64,000 nucleotides of DNA, from assembly GCF_002210435.1 (NCBI RefSeq), contig NZ_MZMV01000001.1, forward strand, positions 1-64,000, read 5' to 3'. This document shows positions 28,450 to 38,685 of the stretch, one piece after another. Position numbers and translations under genes: made by a program. The DNA comes from Micromonospora wenchangensis (GTDB taxonomy: Bacteria; Actinomycetota; Actinomycetes; Mycobacteriales; Micromonosporaceae). Within the stretch, counting starts at the first letter, position 1. The number at the start of each line of letters is the position of its first letter. Under the pieces are notes generated by a model. The model worked only from the letters and a program-made list of their open reading frames with translations. It made no database searches and was not told the origin of the DNA.

Positions 28450-30600
28450 TCAGTGTGCCAGGGCGACGAATCGCACCGGCTCGTCGAGCACCGCTGCCGC
28501 CCCCGGTAGGTCCGCCAGGCGGGTCGCCAGGGTCGCGCGGGCGAGCCGCTCGGGGAGCGCGACGCTGAACTTCAACCCGGCGAGAGCCCGCGTGTTGACC
28601 TCGGGCAGGCAGAGCCGCTGTGCCGCGTCGGCGACCAGGGCACGCCACTGTGCCCGGTCGAGGTCCGACCGGAGCCGCACGGTGTAGTCGTCGAACCGGT
28701 GTATCGGGTCCACCACCTCACCAAGCGTCGCGGTCAGGGTCGCGTTCGCCCGCAGACCGGCCCAGGTCCACCAGATCAGGTCACCGTCCGAGGTCCGGAC
28801 GACGAGGCTTCCGCCGGGATGCACCAACGGTGCCCGGTCGACACGTTCGGTCGTCAGCCGCTGCGCCGCCCTCGTGGTCAGCCGGACCGGTGGCTCCGCA
28901 CCGAGGAGGACGTCGCGCATCCCCCGGGTGAGCGGGTGGCTGGCACCCTGCCAACCCGACGAGGTCCATCTGGCCCGGCCGCCGCCGTCGACCGGCTCCA
29001 CGAAGCACCGCCTTCGTCGCCAGTCGACGTAGGTGACCCGCCAACTCCGCCCACCGAGCAGCAGCCGGCGGTCTCCCCGTACCTCCTCGGTGAGCAGGCT
29101 GGGGTCGATCCGGCCGAGTTCCTGCCGGCCCTGCAGCACGGTGAATTCGGGCGGGCCGGTGAAGACGGCGGTCATGTCCATGAAGTGACGCCGGCCGAAG
29201 CGTCGCTCCGCCTCCGGCCCGATGAACAGCAGCCCACCGTCGCTGTCGAGGTAGCCGTGGTCGAGCAGGTGTCGGACGATCGGCTCCGCGCCGGGGCCGA
29301 AGGGCGGCAACCCGTTCCACGCCTGTGCCCAGAGCCGATCACCGACCCGATTTTCCTGCAGGCAGAGCGCGAGCACCTGCTGGGCGACGATGTGCCGGGG
29401 CTCGGGCGGCGCGACCACCGGTTCGACCCAGCCGCGCCCCCAGAGTGTCAGCAGCGCCGCCGCCCTGATCAGTTCCTCTCCCGTCCGGCAGAGGAACAGG
29501 CAGTTGCGGGTGCTGCCCGGACGGCGACCGGTGCGGCCCAGCCGTTGCAGGAAGGACGCCACGGTGCCGGGAGCGTCGATCTGGACGACCCGGTCCAGGT
29601 CGCCGACGTCGATGCCCAGCTCGAGGGTGCTGGTGGAGACGATGACGCAGTCCCTCGCCTCCGCGAACGCCTGCTCGGACCGGCGTCGCTCGTCGGCGGA
29701 GAGGGAGGCGTGGGACAGGAACGTCGTCACACCCCGTTCCCGCAGCAACTGGCCGAGTTCCTCGACGGTCTGCCGGGACTCGCAGAAGACCAGCCGCTTC
29801 TCACCGGCGTGCAGCGCGGAGATGACCTTCGCCGCGTTGGCCAGCGATCCGATGTAGTCCAGTTCCACCTCGCCGGCGGGCGGTCCACCGGATGCCACGC
29901 GGCTGCCGGGCACCCTGTCCGTCCCCGGCACGGGGGTGGGCAGGTCGGGGGCGACGACGCGGCCGGGGCGACTGCCACTCGCCGATCCGCGCAGCCAGGT
30001 CAGCAGTTCGTCAGGGTTGCCGACGGTGGCGGATAGGCCGACCCGTTGCAGTGGTCGGTCGGCCACCCTGGTGAGCCGTTCCAACACCGCGAGCAGGTGC
30101 CAGCCCCGGTCGTCTCCGGCGAAGGCGTGCACCTCGTCCACCACCACCGCCCGCAGCCCGGCGAAGAAGCTGCGGTGGTCCACGTTGACGCTGACCAGCA
30201 TCGCCTCGAGGGACTCGGGCGTGGTGAGCAGGATGTCGGGGCGTTGCCAGAGCACCGCCCGCCGGGCGGCGGTGTGCACGTCACCGTGCCAGAGCGCGGC
30301 GGTACGCCCCAGCCAGCCGGTGTACCGCTCGATCCGGGGGTGCAGGTTGTTGAGCAACGCCCGCAGCGGGCAGAGATAGAGCACCGAGGTACCGGTCCAG
30401 CCGTCCCGGGCCATCCGCGACAGCAGCGGGAACACCGCAGCCTCGGTCTTGCCTCCCGCCGTCGGGGCGAGCAGCAGGGCGTCGGACCCGGCGAGCAGCG
30501 GCCCGACCGCTTCCCGCTGCAGCGGACGCAGTTGCGGCCAGCCGAGACTGTTGACGACGTGGTGCAGGAGCACCGGGTCGAGCGACGCCTCCTCGTTCAC
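28450..30600 (-). CDS. brxHI: BREX type 2 DEAD/DEAH-box helicase BrxHI
   Basis: A 716-residue superfamily 2 helicase, Lhr-like. Walker A APTAGGKT (45-52), DEVH box (155-158), LSATVGNP motif III near 189 and LQRLGRTGRR motif VI (351-360) are intact. The C-terminal third is less conserved and ends in a cluster of hydrophobic strands. BrxHI is the helicase found in type 2 BREX loci, presumably acting on DNA during phage exclusion. It is last of the four-gene pglY-pglZ-brxD-brxHI block, 13 bases after brxD. Start is GTG 30600. Confidence 0.93.
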   Translation of the reverse strand: MNEEASLDPVLLHHVVNSLGWPQLRPLQREAVGPLLAGSDALLLAPTAGGKTEAAVFPLLSRMARDGWTGTSVLYLCPLRALLNNLHPRIERYTGWLGRTAALWHGDVHTAARRAVLWQRPDILLTTPESLEAMLVSVNVDHRSFFAGLRAVVVDEVHAFAGDDRGWHLLAVLERLTRVADRPLQRVGLSATVGNPDELLTWLRGSASGSRPGRVVAPDLPTPVPGTDRVPGSRVASGGPPAGEVELDYIGSLANAAKVISALHAGEKRLVFCESRQTVEELGQLLRERGVTTFLSHASLSADERRRSEQAFAEARDCVIVSTSTLELGIDVGDLDRVVQIDAPGTVASFLQRLGRTGRRPGSTRNCLFLCRTGEELIRAAALLTLWGRGWVEPVVAPPEPRHIVAQQVLALCLQENRVGDRLWAQAWNGLPPFGPGAEPIVRHLLDHGYLDSDGGLLFIGPEAERRFGRRHFMDMTAVFTGPPEFTVLQGRQELGRIDPSLLTEEVRGDRRLLLGGRSWRVTYVDWRRRRCFVEPVDGGGRARWTSSGWQGASHPLTRGMRDVLLGAEPPVRLTTRAAQRLTTERVDRAPLVHPGGSLVVRTSDGDLIWWTWAGLRANATLTATLGEVVDPIHRFDDYTVRLRSDLDRAQWRALVADAAQRLCLPEVNTRALAGLKFSVALPERLARATLATRLADLPGAAAVLDEPVRFVALAH

Positions 30601-30613
30601 CGGGTTCCGGTCT

Positions 30614-31915
30614 TCACAGGGTCAGGTCGACGTCGTCGGCCGAGGCGGCGTTCCGCTCGACCTCCGTCAACTCGTCGGCCCGCAGCGTCAACGCGTAGTG
30701 CTCACGAGGGTTCCAGTCGGTGAACTGGTCCACCCGGTCGAACACGTCGGCGACGAGCTTCTTGAGGTAGACCCGGGGCGCGACGCCGACCTGGCCGCCG
30801 AGTCGTCCGGCCACGGCCCGCGCGAGTTCGCCGAGGTAGTCGTCGTCGACCACGGCATCGACCCGGTCGCTGCCGTAGATGTCCCGGACCCGGGTGCCGA
30901 GCTGGATCAGGGCGGCCTCGGTGAAGCCGGGCAACCGGAGCTGAGTGGCGCGGGGATTGTCCCAGCGCGGTTCCGGGCCGAAGTCGGTGGCGAGGCGCTG
31001 GGCCAGCGGCGCGAGTCGTTGCACGCCCTGCTGGCCGTCAAAGAACGCCGGGGTGCCGGTGATCAGCAGGAACAGGCCTGGGAACCGTCCGGCGTAGATG
31101 TCGTCCACGAACTGCCGTAGCGCGTTGAGCGCCTTGTCCCGGGCGTCCGACCGGACCCGTTGCAGGGTCTCCACCTCGTCGAGCACCAGGAGCAGGCCCG
31201 GGTGTCCGCTGTCCCGCAGCACGGTGAGCAGGCCCTGCAGGAAGCTGAGCGCCCCGAAGTGGTCGAGGTCGCCCTTGACCCCGGCGGCCCGCCGCGCCGT
31301 GGCCGCGACATGTGGCTGGCCACCCAACCAGGCGGCCAGCCCGCCCGCGGTCACCTGGTCGCCGGAGGCGATGGCGGCCCGGTAACCACGCAGCGCCGCC
31401 GCGAAGCCGGGGGTGCTACGGGAGATCTCGGCAAGTCGACGTTCGAGCAGGTCACTGACCGCCCGGTCGAGCCCGTCCGCATCCGCCTCGGTGACCGAAC
31501 CGGTGGCGAGCACGTCCTCCTCCAGGGCGAAGATCCACCCGTCGAGCACGGGCCGCAGCGCGCTCGGGGCGAACTGTTCGGTGGTCAGGTGCTCGACGAG
31601 CCGCCGGTAGACGGTCTCCATCCGGTGCAGGGGCGTCTCCAGCTCGGAGACCTGCACCTCGGCGACCGCGAATCCACGCCGCTTCGCCCGCTCCCCGAGC
31701 CATCGGGTGAAGAAGGTCTTGCCGGCGCCGTACTCACCGCGCACGGCCTTGAACACGCTGCCGCCACCGGCTACCCGGTCCAGGTCCTCATCGAGGGCGG
31801 CGGCGAAACGGTCGAGTCCGACGGCGAGGGCGTCCAGGCCGTTGGCGGGCACCGCGCCCCGGCGCAGGGCGTCGATGATGTCCCTGCGCCGCCGGGCGCT
31901 CACCTCCACCGTCAT
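30614..31915 (-). CDS. brxD: BREX ATP-binding protein BrxD
   Basis: A 433-residue P-loop ATPase of the DUF2791 family. Walker A is GEYGAGKT (60-67) and Walker B LLLVLDEVET (241-250); the LFLLITGTPAFF strand is the sensor region. In type 2 BREX it accompanies PglZ and BrxHI. Its ATG overlaps the pglZ stop by four bases (ATGA), so the genes are translationally coupled. No membrane segments. Confidence 0.93.
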   Translation of the reverse strand: MTVEVSARRRRDIIDALRRGAVPANGLDALAVGLDRFAAALDEDLDRVAGGGSVFKAVRGEYGAGKTFFTRWLGERAKRRGFAVAEVQVSELETPLHRMETVYRRLVEHLTTEQFAPSALRPVLDGWIFALEEDVLATGSVTEADADGLDRAVSDLLERRLAEISRSTPGFAAALRGYRAAIASGDQVTAGGLAAWLGGQPHVAATARRAAGVKGDLDHFGALSFLQGLLTVLRDSGHPGLLLVLDEVETLQRVRSDARDKALNALRQFVDDIYAGRFPGLFLLITGTPAFFDGQQGVQRLAPLAQRLATDFGPEPRWDNPRATQLRLPGFTEAALIQLGTRVRDIYGSDRVDAVVDDDYLGELARAVAGRLGGQVGVAPRVYLKKLVADVFDRVDQFTDWNPREHYALTLRADELTEVERNAASADDVDLTL

Positions 31916-34629
31916 GACGCCTCCAGCCCGAACTGCTCGATCAGGAGCGGAACGTCGAGCTTGGCGGTCCGCCCGTCCGGGTCGAGGCTGAGCACCGGAT
32001 ACCCCTCGACCTGCAGCAGCCGACGCAGCGCGGCGAACGTGCCATGGACCCGGTGCACGGGCACACCGGCCCTGGTCGCCAGTGTCTCCAGGGTCGCCCG
32101 TCCGTTCCCGGCGATGAGGGTGGCCATCATCGCGGCCACCCGCTCATCGGGCAGGGGCGCGCGGGTACCTCGACGGTCGGCGTACACGGCGCTGGCCAAC
32201 AAAGCGTCGACCAGGGTCGCCGTGGGGTCGACCGGGGGTGGCGCGGCCACGGGGCTCGGGGCGGGCAGGTCGAACAGGCCCTCGTCCTGAACGGGGTGCC
32301 GGACGGTTCGGCGGGTAGTCCGGGCGGTAGCCGTCCGGGCGGCGGGGACCGGGGTGGCTTCCGCGAGTCGCAGCGGCTCCCGCCACCACTCGGGGCTTGA
32401 CACCGGGGCACCCGTCCAGCCCGGGACGGCGTTCTCGTCGTGTGCGGCGAAGAGCAGCAGCGGGATGACGGCTTCAGCGGGGGCTGCGCCACCGTGGTAG
32501 CCCGCCTTGCGGGGACCGTACCGCAGCTCTTCCCTCCAGGGCAGGATCGTCGCGCCGCCGCCGAGCGCCACCCGGCTGCCCCGGAAGAGCAGCTCGCCGT
32601 CGCCGGGCTCACCGGTCGCCGGACGCCACCGGTTCTCGCTGGAGTCCGAGGGTACGAGGAGCGCGTCGCTGCCCCGGTCGACGACGTGCCCGTGATCGGA
32701 GACCAGCACGACGACCCGGTCCTGGGCCACCGCGAGCAGGTCCCGCAGCCCGTTGACGGTGTCGGTGCCCCACTCGATCGTGCCGGGATCGCTGCGCTCC
32801 AGTGCGTCGTCGATCGTGTTGATCACAGCGGCCACCAGCGGCACGGCCGGGTCACCGATGGCGGCAGCCACCTCGGGGTCGACGGCGAGGCCGGCCGGGG
32901 TCCGCAGGTCGGACTTGTGCAACAGGACTCCGCCGGGGAACTGCGCGGAGAACGCCCGCAGCTCCGCGCTCCGGTCGCCGACGGCGAGCCGCCCGCTGAA
33001 CAGGCTGCACCGGTTGACCTGGGTGACGGTCGGCAGGGCGGCGAGCACGCCGGTGCGAGGGCCACCACCGGGCGTCAACTCGGTCCAGGCACCGCTTCGG
33101 CCGAGCGAGTCGGCGATCTCGATTCCGGCGGCGACGCCCATGCCGTCGAGGACGACCATCAGGACCCGCCGCCCGTTGTCCAGGACCGGCCGGACCACCC
33201 GGTCCAATACGTCCTCGACCCGCAGCAGGGCACCCGGCTCCCGTTCGGCGGAGATCATGTCCTGCAGCAGTTCGGCAAACTCGCGGTCGTGCCGGGCACG
33301 CCGGGCGTCCACCGCAGTGTGCAGCAGCCGGTACGCCTGCGCGACCTGCTGGTCGACGTCACCGGCGAACACGTCGAGCCGGGCCCGGTCGACCCATCCG
33401 TCGGCGCGGACCTGCCGGTGCACCGCGTCGAGCATCGTGGCGGGCGTCGGTCCGTCGGGCAGGGCGAGCCACCGCAGCAGCCGTACGGCCATCCGGGCGG
33501 TCTCGACCCGGGACCGGTCGGCCGACCGGTGGGCCTCGACCTCGGCGAGCCGGTCCTGTGCCCGTTCGATCAGCTCGCCTGCGGTGGCGGTGGCCCCGCT
33601 GGCCGGCACGGCGAGCCGGACGGCGGCTCCGAACGCCCGCATCCGCTGGGTGAAGCCGGCCGGCAGCAGGGCCGACGCGTCGAGCCGGCCGGCCACGTCG
33701 ATCTCCTCGGCGATCTCCTCGGCCCGGCGCAGCATCCTCCGTGCGTCGTAGCGGGCGGCGGGTTCACCGTCGAGGGCCCGGTAGATCCACGCTTCGGCTG
33801 CCTCACCAAAGGCGGTCGCCTGTGTCTCCGTCAGCCGGGTGCCACCGAGGCGCGGTTCGAGCCGGGCCCGGGCGACCACCAGATCCACGTCGGGCGTGGT
33901 CGGCACGCCTCGGGGCCAGAGCACCTCGGCGAGCAGCCCCAGCGGGATGGCATCGACGCCGTGACCGGCGCGCACGGCGGCCAGGACCGCTACGGCGACC
34001 GGGCCGGCCGCTTCGGCGAGGAAGGTGCCGATCCCTTCGGCCCAGTCGGCGGGCAGGTCGGCGAACCGGAGCTGGGTGGGGGCGTCGGTGCTCCACTGCA
34101 GGAGCCCGGCACCGTCCAGTTCGTCGGGGTCGAGTCCGAGCACCGCCCCGGCGAGGTGCCGCAGCGCGTGGTCCCGGGTGAGGATGAGACCGGTCGGCGG
34201 GGCCCAGCCCTCAGCCGGCGCGAGGTCGGTGAGGGCGTCGGCGACCCAGCGGCCGGTGCGCACCAGGGTGGAGTCGAGCCGGATCTGACCGCCGAACACC
34301 TGGGTGACCAGGTCCCAGGGGTCGACGCTGCGGCCCTTCTGCATGCTGACGTGGGCCAGCAGGCCGTCGCCCAGTTCCATGTCGGTGAGGTCGGTCAGCA
34401 GGACGAGCTTCTCGTGCGCGGCCCGGTCGACCAGCGCGGCCCGTGCGGCGATCGGCGTCGGGCAGGGCACGACCCGCACCGTGGTCTCCCCGACGGTGAG
34501 CGTCGGCTCGTCGGTCCATTCGGGGCGGGCGTGCAGGACGATGGCGTCGGAGTCGTCGCGCTCGGCGAGCCATGATTCGACCTTGCGGCGTACGGCCGCC
34601 GGGCGGACGGCGGCCCGGGTGATGCTCAC
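31912..34629 (-). CDS. pglZ: BREX phosphatase-fold protein PglZ
   Basis: A 905-residue protein with the alkaline-phosphatase-like PglZ domain in the second half. Metal-site features are VVLDGMG with Asp495, QVNRCSLFSGRL near 540 (nucleophile region) and VSDHGHVVDRGSD with Asp645, His646 and His648. The N-terminal half is helical and family-specific, and the tail after about 760 is a linker plus a small winged-helix-like end. PglZ is the signature BREX component. Its start overlaps the pglY stop and its stop overlaps brxD. Confidence 0.95.
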   Translation of the reverse strand: MSITRAAVRPAAVRRKVESWLAERDDSDAIVLHARPEWTDEPTLTVGETTVRVVPCPTPIAARAALVDRAAHEKLVLLTDLTDMELGDGLLAHVSMQKGRSVDPWDLVTQVFGGQIRLDSTLVRTGRWVADALTDLAPAEGWAPPTGLILTRDHALRHLAGAVLGLDPDELDGAGLLQWSTDAPTQLRFADLPADWAEGIGTFLAEAAGPVAVAVLAAVRAGHGVDAIPLGLLAEVLWPRGVPTTPDVDLVVARARLEPRLGGTRLTETQATAFGEAAEAWIYRALDGEPAARYDARRMLRRAEEIAEEIDVAGRLDASALLPAGFTQRMRAFGAAVRLAVPASGATATAGELIERAQDRLAEVEAHRSADRSRVETARMAVRLLRWLALPDGPTPATMLDAVHRQVRADGWVDRARLDVFAGDVDQQVAQAYRLLHTAVDARRARHDREFAELLQDMISAEREPGALLRVEDVLDRVVRPVLDNGRRVLMVVLDGMGVAAGIEIADSLGRSGAWTELTPGGGPRTGVLAALPTVTQVNRCSLFSGRLAVGDRSAELRAFSAQFPGGVLLHKSDLRTPAGLAVDPEVAAAIGDPAVPLVAAVINTIDDALERSDPGTIEWGTDTVNGLRDLLAVAQDRVVVLVSDHGHVVDRGSDALLVPSDSSENRWRPATGEPGDGELLFRGSRVALGGGATILPWREELRYGPRKAGYHGGAAPAEAVIPLLLFAAHDENAVPGWTGAPVSSPEWWREPLRLAEATPVPAARTATARTTRRTVRHPVQDEGLFDLPAPSPVAAPPPVDPTATLVDALLASAVYADRRGTRAPLPDERVAAMMATLIAGNGRATLETLATRAGVPVHRVHGTFAALRRLLQVEGYPVLSLDPDGRTAKLDVPLLIEQFGLEAS

Positions 34630-37600
34630 GGTCGCCGCTCCGACTCCTCGGTGTTCCAGCTGACGGTGACCCGCCGACCGGCGGTGACCTCGGCACGCAG
34701 CTCGGTAACCAGTTCAATCAGCTCTCGCTCATCGGCCACGACCCTCGTGCGGAGAGCGGGCGGGTCATGGGGGCGGCGCTGCTGCGGCAGGACACACGTT
34801 CCGTCAATGGTCAGCGTGGTCAGGACGGAGCCCTGGCCGGCTGCCGACCGCTCAGACGCACCCTGCGACCCGGTGCCGACCTGCTCCTCCTGGTCGTCCG
34901 GCGACACGACTCGCCGCCCCGCACCACCCGACGACACGACCTCCGGCTTCCGGTCCGGCGGCGGTGTCGGCTCGACCTCGGCCAGCAGGGCGGCGGCGGC
35001 GCTAACCGCCTCCTGCAACGCCCGGGCCAGGTCGACGCCGTGCTGCTCGGCACCGGCGGCGGCGCGGAGCTGCTCGATGATGACCCGGGCGCGGTGGTCG
35101 GTGTCTATTCGTCGCTCCACCGCGCTGATCAGCGGCCACTGCGCGCCGTCCAGCGCCGCGACGAGGTGCCGCGCCTGTTTGAACACGACGCTGGCGGCCT
35201 GACCGTCCAGTCCGCCAAGGCGTTCTTCACCTTCGGCGATCAGGCCGACGAGGACGACGTCGTCCCGCTCGTCCCTGACCTGGGCGAGCAGCGCGGCGAC
35301 CCGCTGGGCGGTGGCGAGCCGGCCGGCCGGTGCCGTCGGATCGAGCCCGAGCGGTGCGGCGTGCTCGATCAGCTTCGTGACCAGGTCCCGGGCGTGGGTG
35401 GCGTACGCGGTGGCGGCGCGTCGCAGGTCTCCGGCGAGGGTGGCGAGGTTGGCCGGGTTGCGGAATCGGGGCAGCACCTCCCCGAAGAAGGGCTGGCCGA
35501 ACTGCACGGCCGCCTTCCACGCCTCGTCCGACGGCAGGTCGGGCTGGCGCAGCTCGAAGCGGTCCTCGACGCCGTTGACCGCGACGACGTTGGTCCGGCC
35601 GCCGTGTTCGTACCAGCTGAGTTGTTGCTCGCAGGAGAAGACCGCAATGATCAGGTTCTGCAGGTCCCGGTCGAAGCCGCGCCGCTTGGGCACGTCGAGC
35701 CACTGCCGGAGCTTGTGCACGGGGAAGTGGTCGCGGTAGTCCTCCTTGGCGGCTTCCTGCAGCAGGTGCCGGCTCCAGAAGCAGGTGCTGATGGTGAGCA
35801 CGTAGCGGTGGTCGACCAGCTCGCCGAGCTGCAGCGGGTTGCAGATCCGGCGGAGCACCTTCTGGTCGGCGGGTGACGCGACCGAGACGCCGTGGGTCGG
35901 GTCGGCGGCGGCCTGACGGGCGTAGTCGAAGACCTTGGCCAGGTCGGCGCGGGTGAGCGGCTTCTCGTCGACGGGCAGTGCCGGGGTGCCCGGGTAGGAC
36001 CACTCCAGCAGCTCGGCGGTGAGGTTGCGGAACGCGTCGGCGAGGGTTCCGCCCCGGGGGTCGCCGATGCGCAGCCCGTCGGCCAGGGTGTGCAGCACCC
36101 CCACGGTGTCGTCGTGCACGTCGGACGGCTGCGGGTTGGCCGCCCCGTACGCCTGCTTCAGCGCGGTGATCAGGCCGTCGCGGAGTTGGGTCTGCCGCTG
36201 CAGCAGGTAGACCCGGCCCTGCTGGCGGTCGACCTTGGGCCAGTCGGCGGCGAGGGTGTTGAGCCGCTCCCCCGCGCCGCCGACCCCGAGCAGATAGTTG
36301 ATCTTTGCAAGCTGGGCGACCCGGCCCATCATGTCGTCGGTGAGATAGAGCGGCAGCCAGAACACCGTGTTGGAGCCCCTGGGCAGTTCCTCGATCCGGG
36401 CCCGGTCGGCGCTGCGCGGGTAGTCCTGCGGGTCGAACGGGTAGTCGACGACGATCCGCCAGGACTCGCCGGGTGCCAGCAGGGCGGCGACCGGCATGGC
36501 GTCGGGGTCGCGTACGTTGCCGAACTTCACCTGGACGACGTGCCGCCGTCCCCGCCAGTCGCGGGGCTGCTGCAGCTCGCCGTGGCTGCCCTCGCTGCCG
36601 GCCAGACCCATCTCGGCGCTGATCAGCTCGCGGAGCAGCTGTTGGCGCACCCCGGCCGAGGTCTCGTTGTGCGGCACCAGGTCGAGCAGCTTGTCGAAGT
36701 CGACGGTGTGCAGCTTGAGTGACACCACCGGGTCGTGGTCGTCGGTCAGGTGCAGCTCGCCGGCGTCCTGCTCGATCTTGCGGAGCCGATTGAGCACCAT
36801 GGTGTTCTCGTAGCCGGGGATCGGCGCGGTGATGGACCCGAAGTTCAGCGCGTGCAGCTTGGCGGCGGTCAGGTTGTGCAGGGCCGGCACCTCGGGCACC
36901 AGCGCGCCGAGCAGAATCGTCTTGACCAGCTTGTCGTCGAGCTGGAACTGGGTGTGGGCGGTCGCCTTCTCCTCGTCGATACCGTTGAGGGCGAGCAGGA
37001 TGGGGCGTAGCTTGCGCAGGTAGAGGGTGCGGGCGGCCTCGAACTGCTGGCGCAGCTTGGGCCGGTCGGGCAGCTCACCGTGCAGCACCAGCGGGTCGAA
37101 CAGGGCGGCCACCCCGATCAGGTCGTTGACCCGCAGGGTGTCCCGCCGGTCGACGAGCAGCTCGGTCATCACCTTCAGCGCGGTCCGTTCGCGCTGCAGC
37201 GCCTGGGACAGCGCGACGAGGGTCGCCACCAGGGCCGGCGAGAAGGGGTAGAGCTGGCGGAAGGCGGTGGCGTCGGAGCCGATGCCGGCGTCGCCGTACT
37301 GCGCGCCGAGCAGCAGCGTGTCCCACACCTCGCGGTTGTGGCGCACGGCGGCGAAGGCGTTGTCGATGACCGCCCTGGCTGCGGCGTCGTTCGGTTTGAG
37401 CAGCCGGTTCTCGGTGATCGCGGGCAGGTTGGTGTCGGCGAGCACGATCTCCCCGAGCCGACCCTGGACACTGCGCATCACGTGCGCGAGGGCTTCGCGC
37501 TCGGTGCCGCCGACCTGCGGGCCGAGGAACTCCTCCAGGTTGCGCTGGCGGGCCACGAACGACACCAGCGGCAACGGCCGGGCGGCGTCGGCGGATTCGA

Positions 37601-38459
37601 CCAGCTTGTTGAGCTTGGCACCTTCGGTGTTGACGAAGGTGTAGTCGGCGATCCGGCCGGACAGCCAGAGGATCAGCTCGTCGAGGAAGAACACGATCGC
37701 GTCGTACCCGAGGGATTTGGCGTGTCGGGTGATGACGGCGAGGCCGGTGTCGAGGTCGAGGTATTCGGCGCTGTGCACCGCACCGCTGAAGAACGCCTGG
37801 GTGAGCGCGCTGACCAGCGCGTCACGGTCCTTCGTGCCGGGCGGTTGGGCGGCGGCATCGGCGTACCGCTGCGGGGTCCAGCCCTCGGCGCTGGCCCGCA
37901 TCGCGGCCAGGCCGCCGCCACCGGCGGTGGCACCGCCGCGCAGCGCCGCGAAGAACGTCTCGTCACCCATCGTCGCGCGCAGGACAGCCGCGTCGGTCAG
38001 CAGCGCGTCCGACCGGTGTACGGCGGGAACCGGGGCGTCGGGGTGGGCGGCGGTGACGTGGCGCAGGTAGCCCTCCAGGATCGCCTGTTCCACGGAGCGC
38101 GCGTCGAGCATGTGCAGGGTGAGGGTGAGGAACCTGCGGCCCGGCAGCCACGGCTCGGCGGCCACCACCGGGCCTGACAGGCCGCTGAGCTGCCGGGCCT
38201 TCGGATTGTGGGCGAGGATCTCGCGGAGCACGGCCATGAAGTGCGACTTGCCGGAGCCGAACGAGCCGTGCAGGAACATCGCCTGCGAGCGGCCGGTGGT
38301 GACGGCGTGGCCGATCCGCTGCAGCGCGGCGGAGAAGTTCTCCCGGAGCTGGTCGGTGACGACGTACCGGTCCAGGTCGGCGCCCTCGGCAGCCTTCACC
38401 ACGAAGTCGCCCTCGCCGACGGACGTCGGAATGTCGATCAGGTCGCGCAGCAGCGTCAC
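34626..38459 (-). CDS. pglY: BREX type 2 ATPase PglY
   Basis: A 1,277-residue P-loop ATPase (BrxC/PglY class). Walker A GSFGSGKS lies at 65-72, close to the N-terminus as expected, and a Walker B-like IVFFLDELILWL follows about 200 residues later. The rest is a long helical body with an Ala/Pro/Gly-rich segment near the C-terminus. GTG 38459 is preferred over the longer frame from 38618 because GGAGG lies seven bases upstream and the TLLRDLIDIP opening is the family N-terminus. First gene of the pglY-pglZ-brxD-brxHI block; a 226-base gap separates it from the phosphoribosyltransferase gene upstream. Confidence 0.95.
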   Translation of the reverse strand: MTLLRDLIDIPTSVGEGDFVVKAAEGADLDRYVVTDQLRENFSAALQRIGHAVTTGRSQAMFLHGSFGSGKSHFMAVLREILAHNPKARQLSGLSGPVVAAEPWLPGRRFLTLTLHMLDARSVEQAILEGYLRHVTAAHPDAPVPAVHRSDALLTDAAVLRATMGDETFFAALRGGATAGGGGLAAMRASAEGWTPQRYADAAAQPPGTKDRDALVSALTQAFFSGAVHSAEYLDLDTGLAVITRHAKSLGYDAIVFFLDELILWLSGRIADYTFVNTEGAKLNKLVESADAARPLPLVSFVARQRNLEEFLGPQVGGTEREALAHVMRSVQGRLGEIVLADTNLPAITENRLLKPNDAAARAVIDNAFAAVRHNREVWDTLLLGAQYGDAGIGSDATAFRQLYPFSPALVATLVALSQALQRERTALKVMTELLVDRRDTLRVNDLIGVAALFDPLVLHGELPDRPKLRQQFEAARTLYLRKLRPILLALNGIDEEKATAHTQFQLDDKLVKTILLGALVPEVPALHNLTAAKLHALNFGSITAPIPGYENTMVLNRLRKIEQDAGELHLTDDHDPVVSLKLHTVDFDKLLDLVPHNETSAGVRQQLLRELISAEMGLAGSEGSHGELQQPRDWRGRRHVVQVKFGNVRDPDAMPVAALLAPGESWRIVVDYPFDPQDYPRSADRARIEELPRGSNTVFWLPLYLTDDMMGRVAQLAKINYLLGVGGAGERLNTLAADWPKVDRQQGRVYLLQRQTQLRDGLITALKQAYGAANPQPSDVHDDTVGVLHTLADGLRIGDPRGGTLADAFRNLTAELLEWSYPGTPALPVDEKPLTRADLAKVFDYARQAAADPTHGVSVASPADQKVLRRICNPLQLGELVDHRYVLTISTCFWSRHLLQEAAKEDYRDHFPVHKLRQWLDVPKRRGFDRDLQNLIIAVFSCEQQLSWYEHGGRTNVVAVNGVEDRFELRQPDLPSDEAWKAAVQFGQPFFGEVLPRFRNPANLATLAGDLRRAATAYATHARDLVTKLIEHAAPLGLDPTAPAGRLATAQRVAALLAQVRDERDDVVLVGLIAEGEERLGGLDGQAASVVFKQARHLVAALDGAQWPLISAVERRIDTDHRARVIIEQLRAAAGAEQHGVDLARALQEAVSAAAALLAEVEPTPPPDRKPEVVSSGGAGRRVVSPDDQEEQVGTGSQGASERSAAGQGSVLTTLTIDGTCVLPQQRRPHDPPALRTRVVADERELIELVTELRAEVTAGRRVTVSWNTEESERRP

Positions 38460-38685
38460 CGGTGGTTCCTCCAAGCCTCCCCAGGGTGCCCGACACGCTA
38501 CCCATCGACCTGATTGCTCGGGTACCGCACCGGATGGCCAGTTTGCGGTCCGGTCGACCGCGCCACTGTGGACCGATGGCGGGCAGTTCCGCCGTTCGTC
38601 GGAGGAACCGCAGATCAATCAGGGTCTTACGTAGCCGGAGCGCCTGTGGACATGAAGGCGAGTCGGATACCGGACAGGCTGTAGC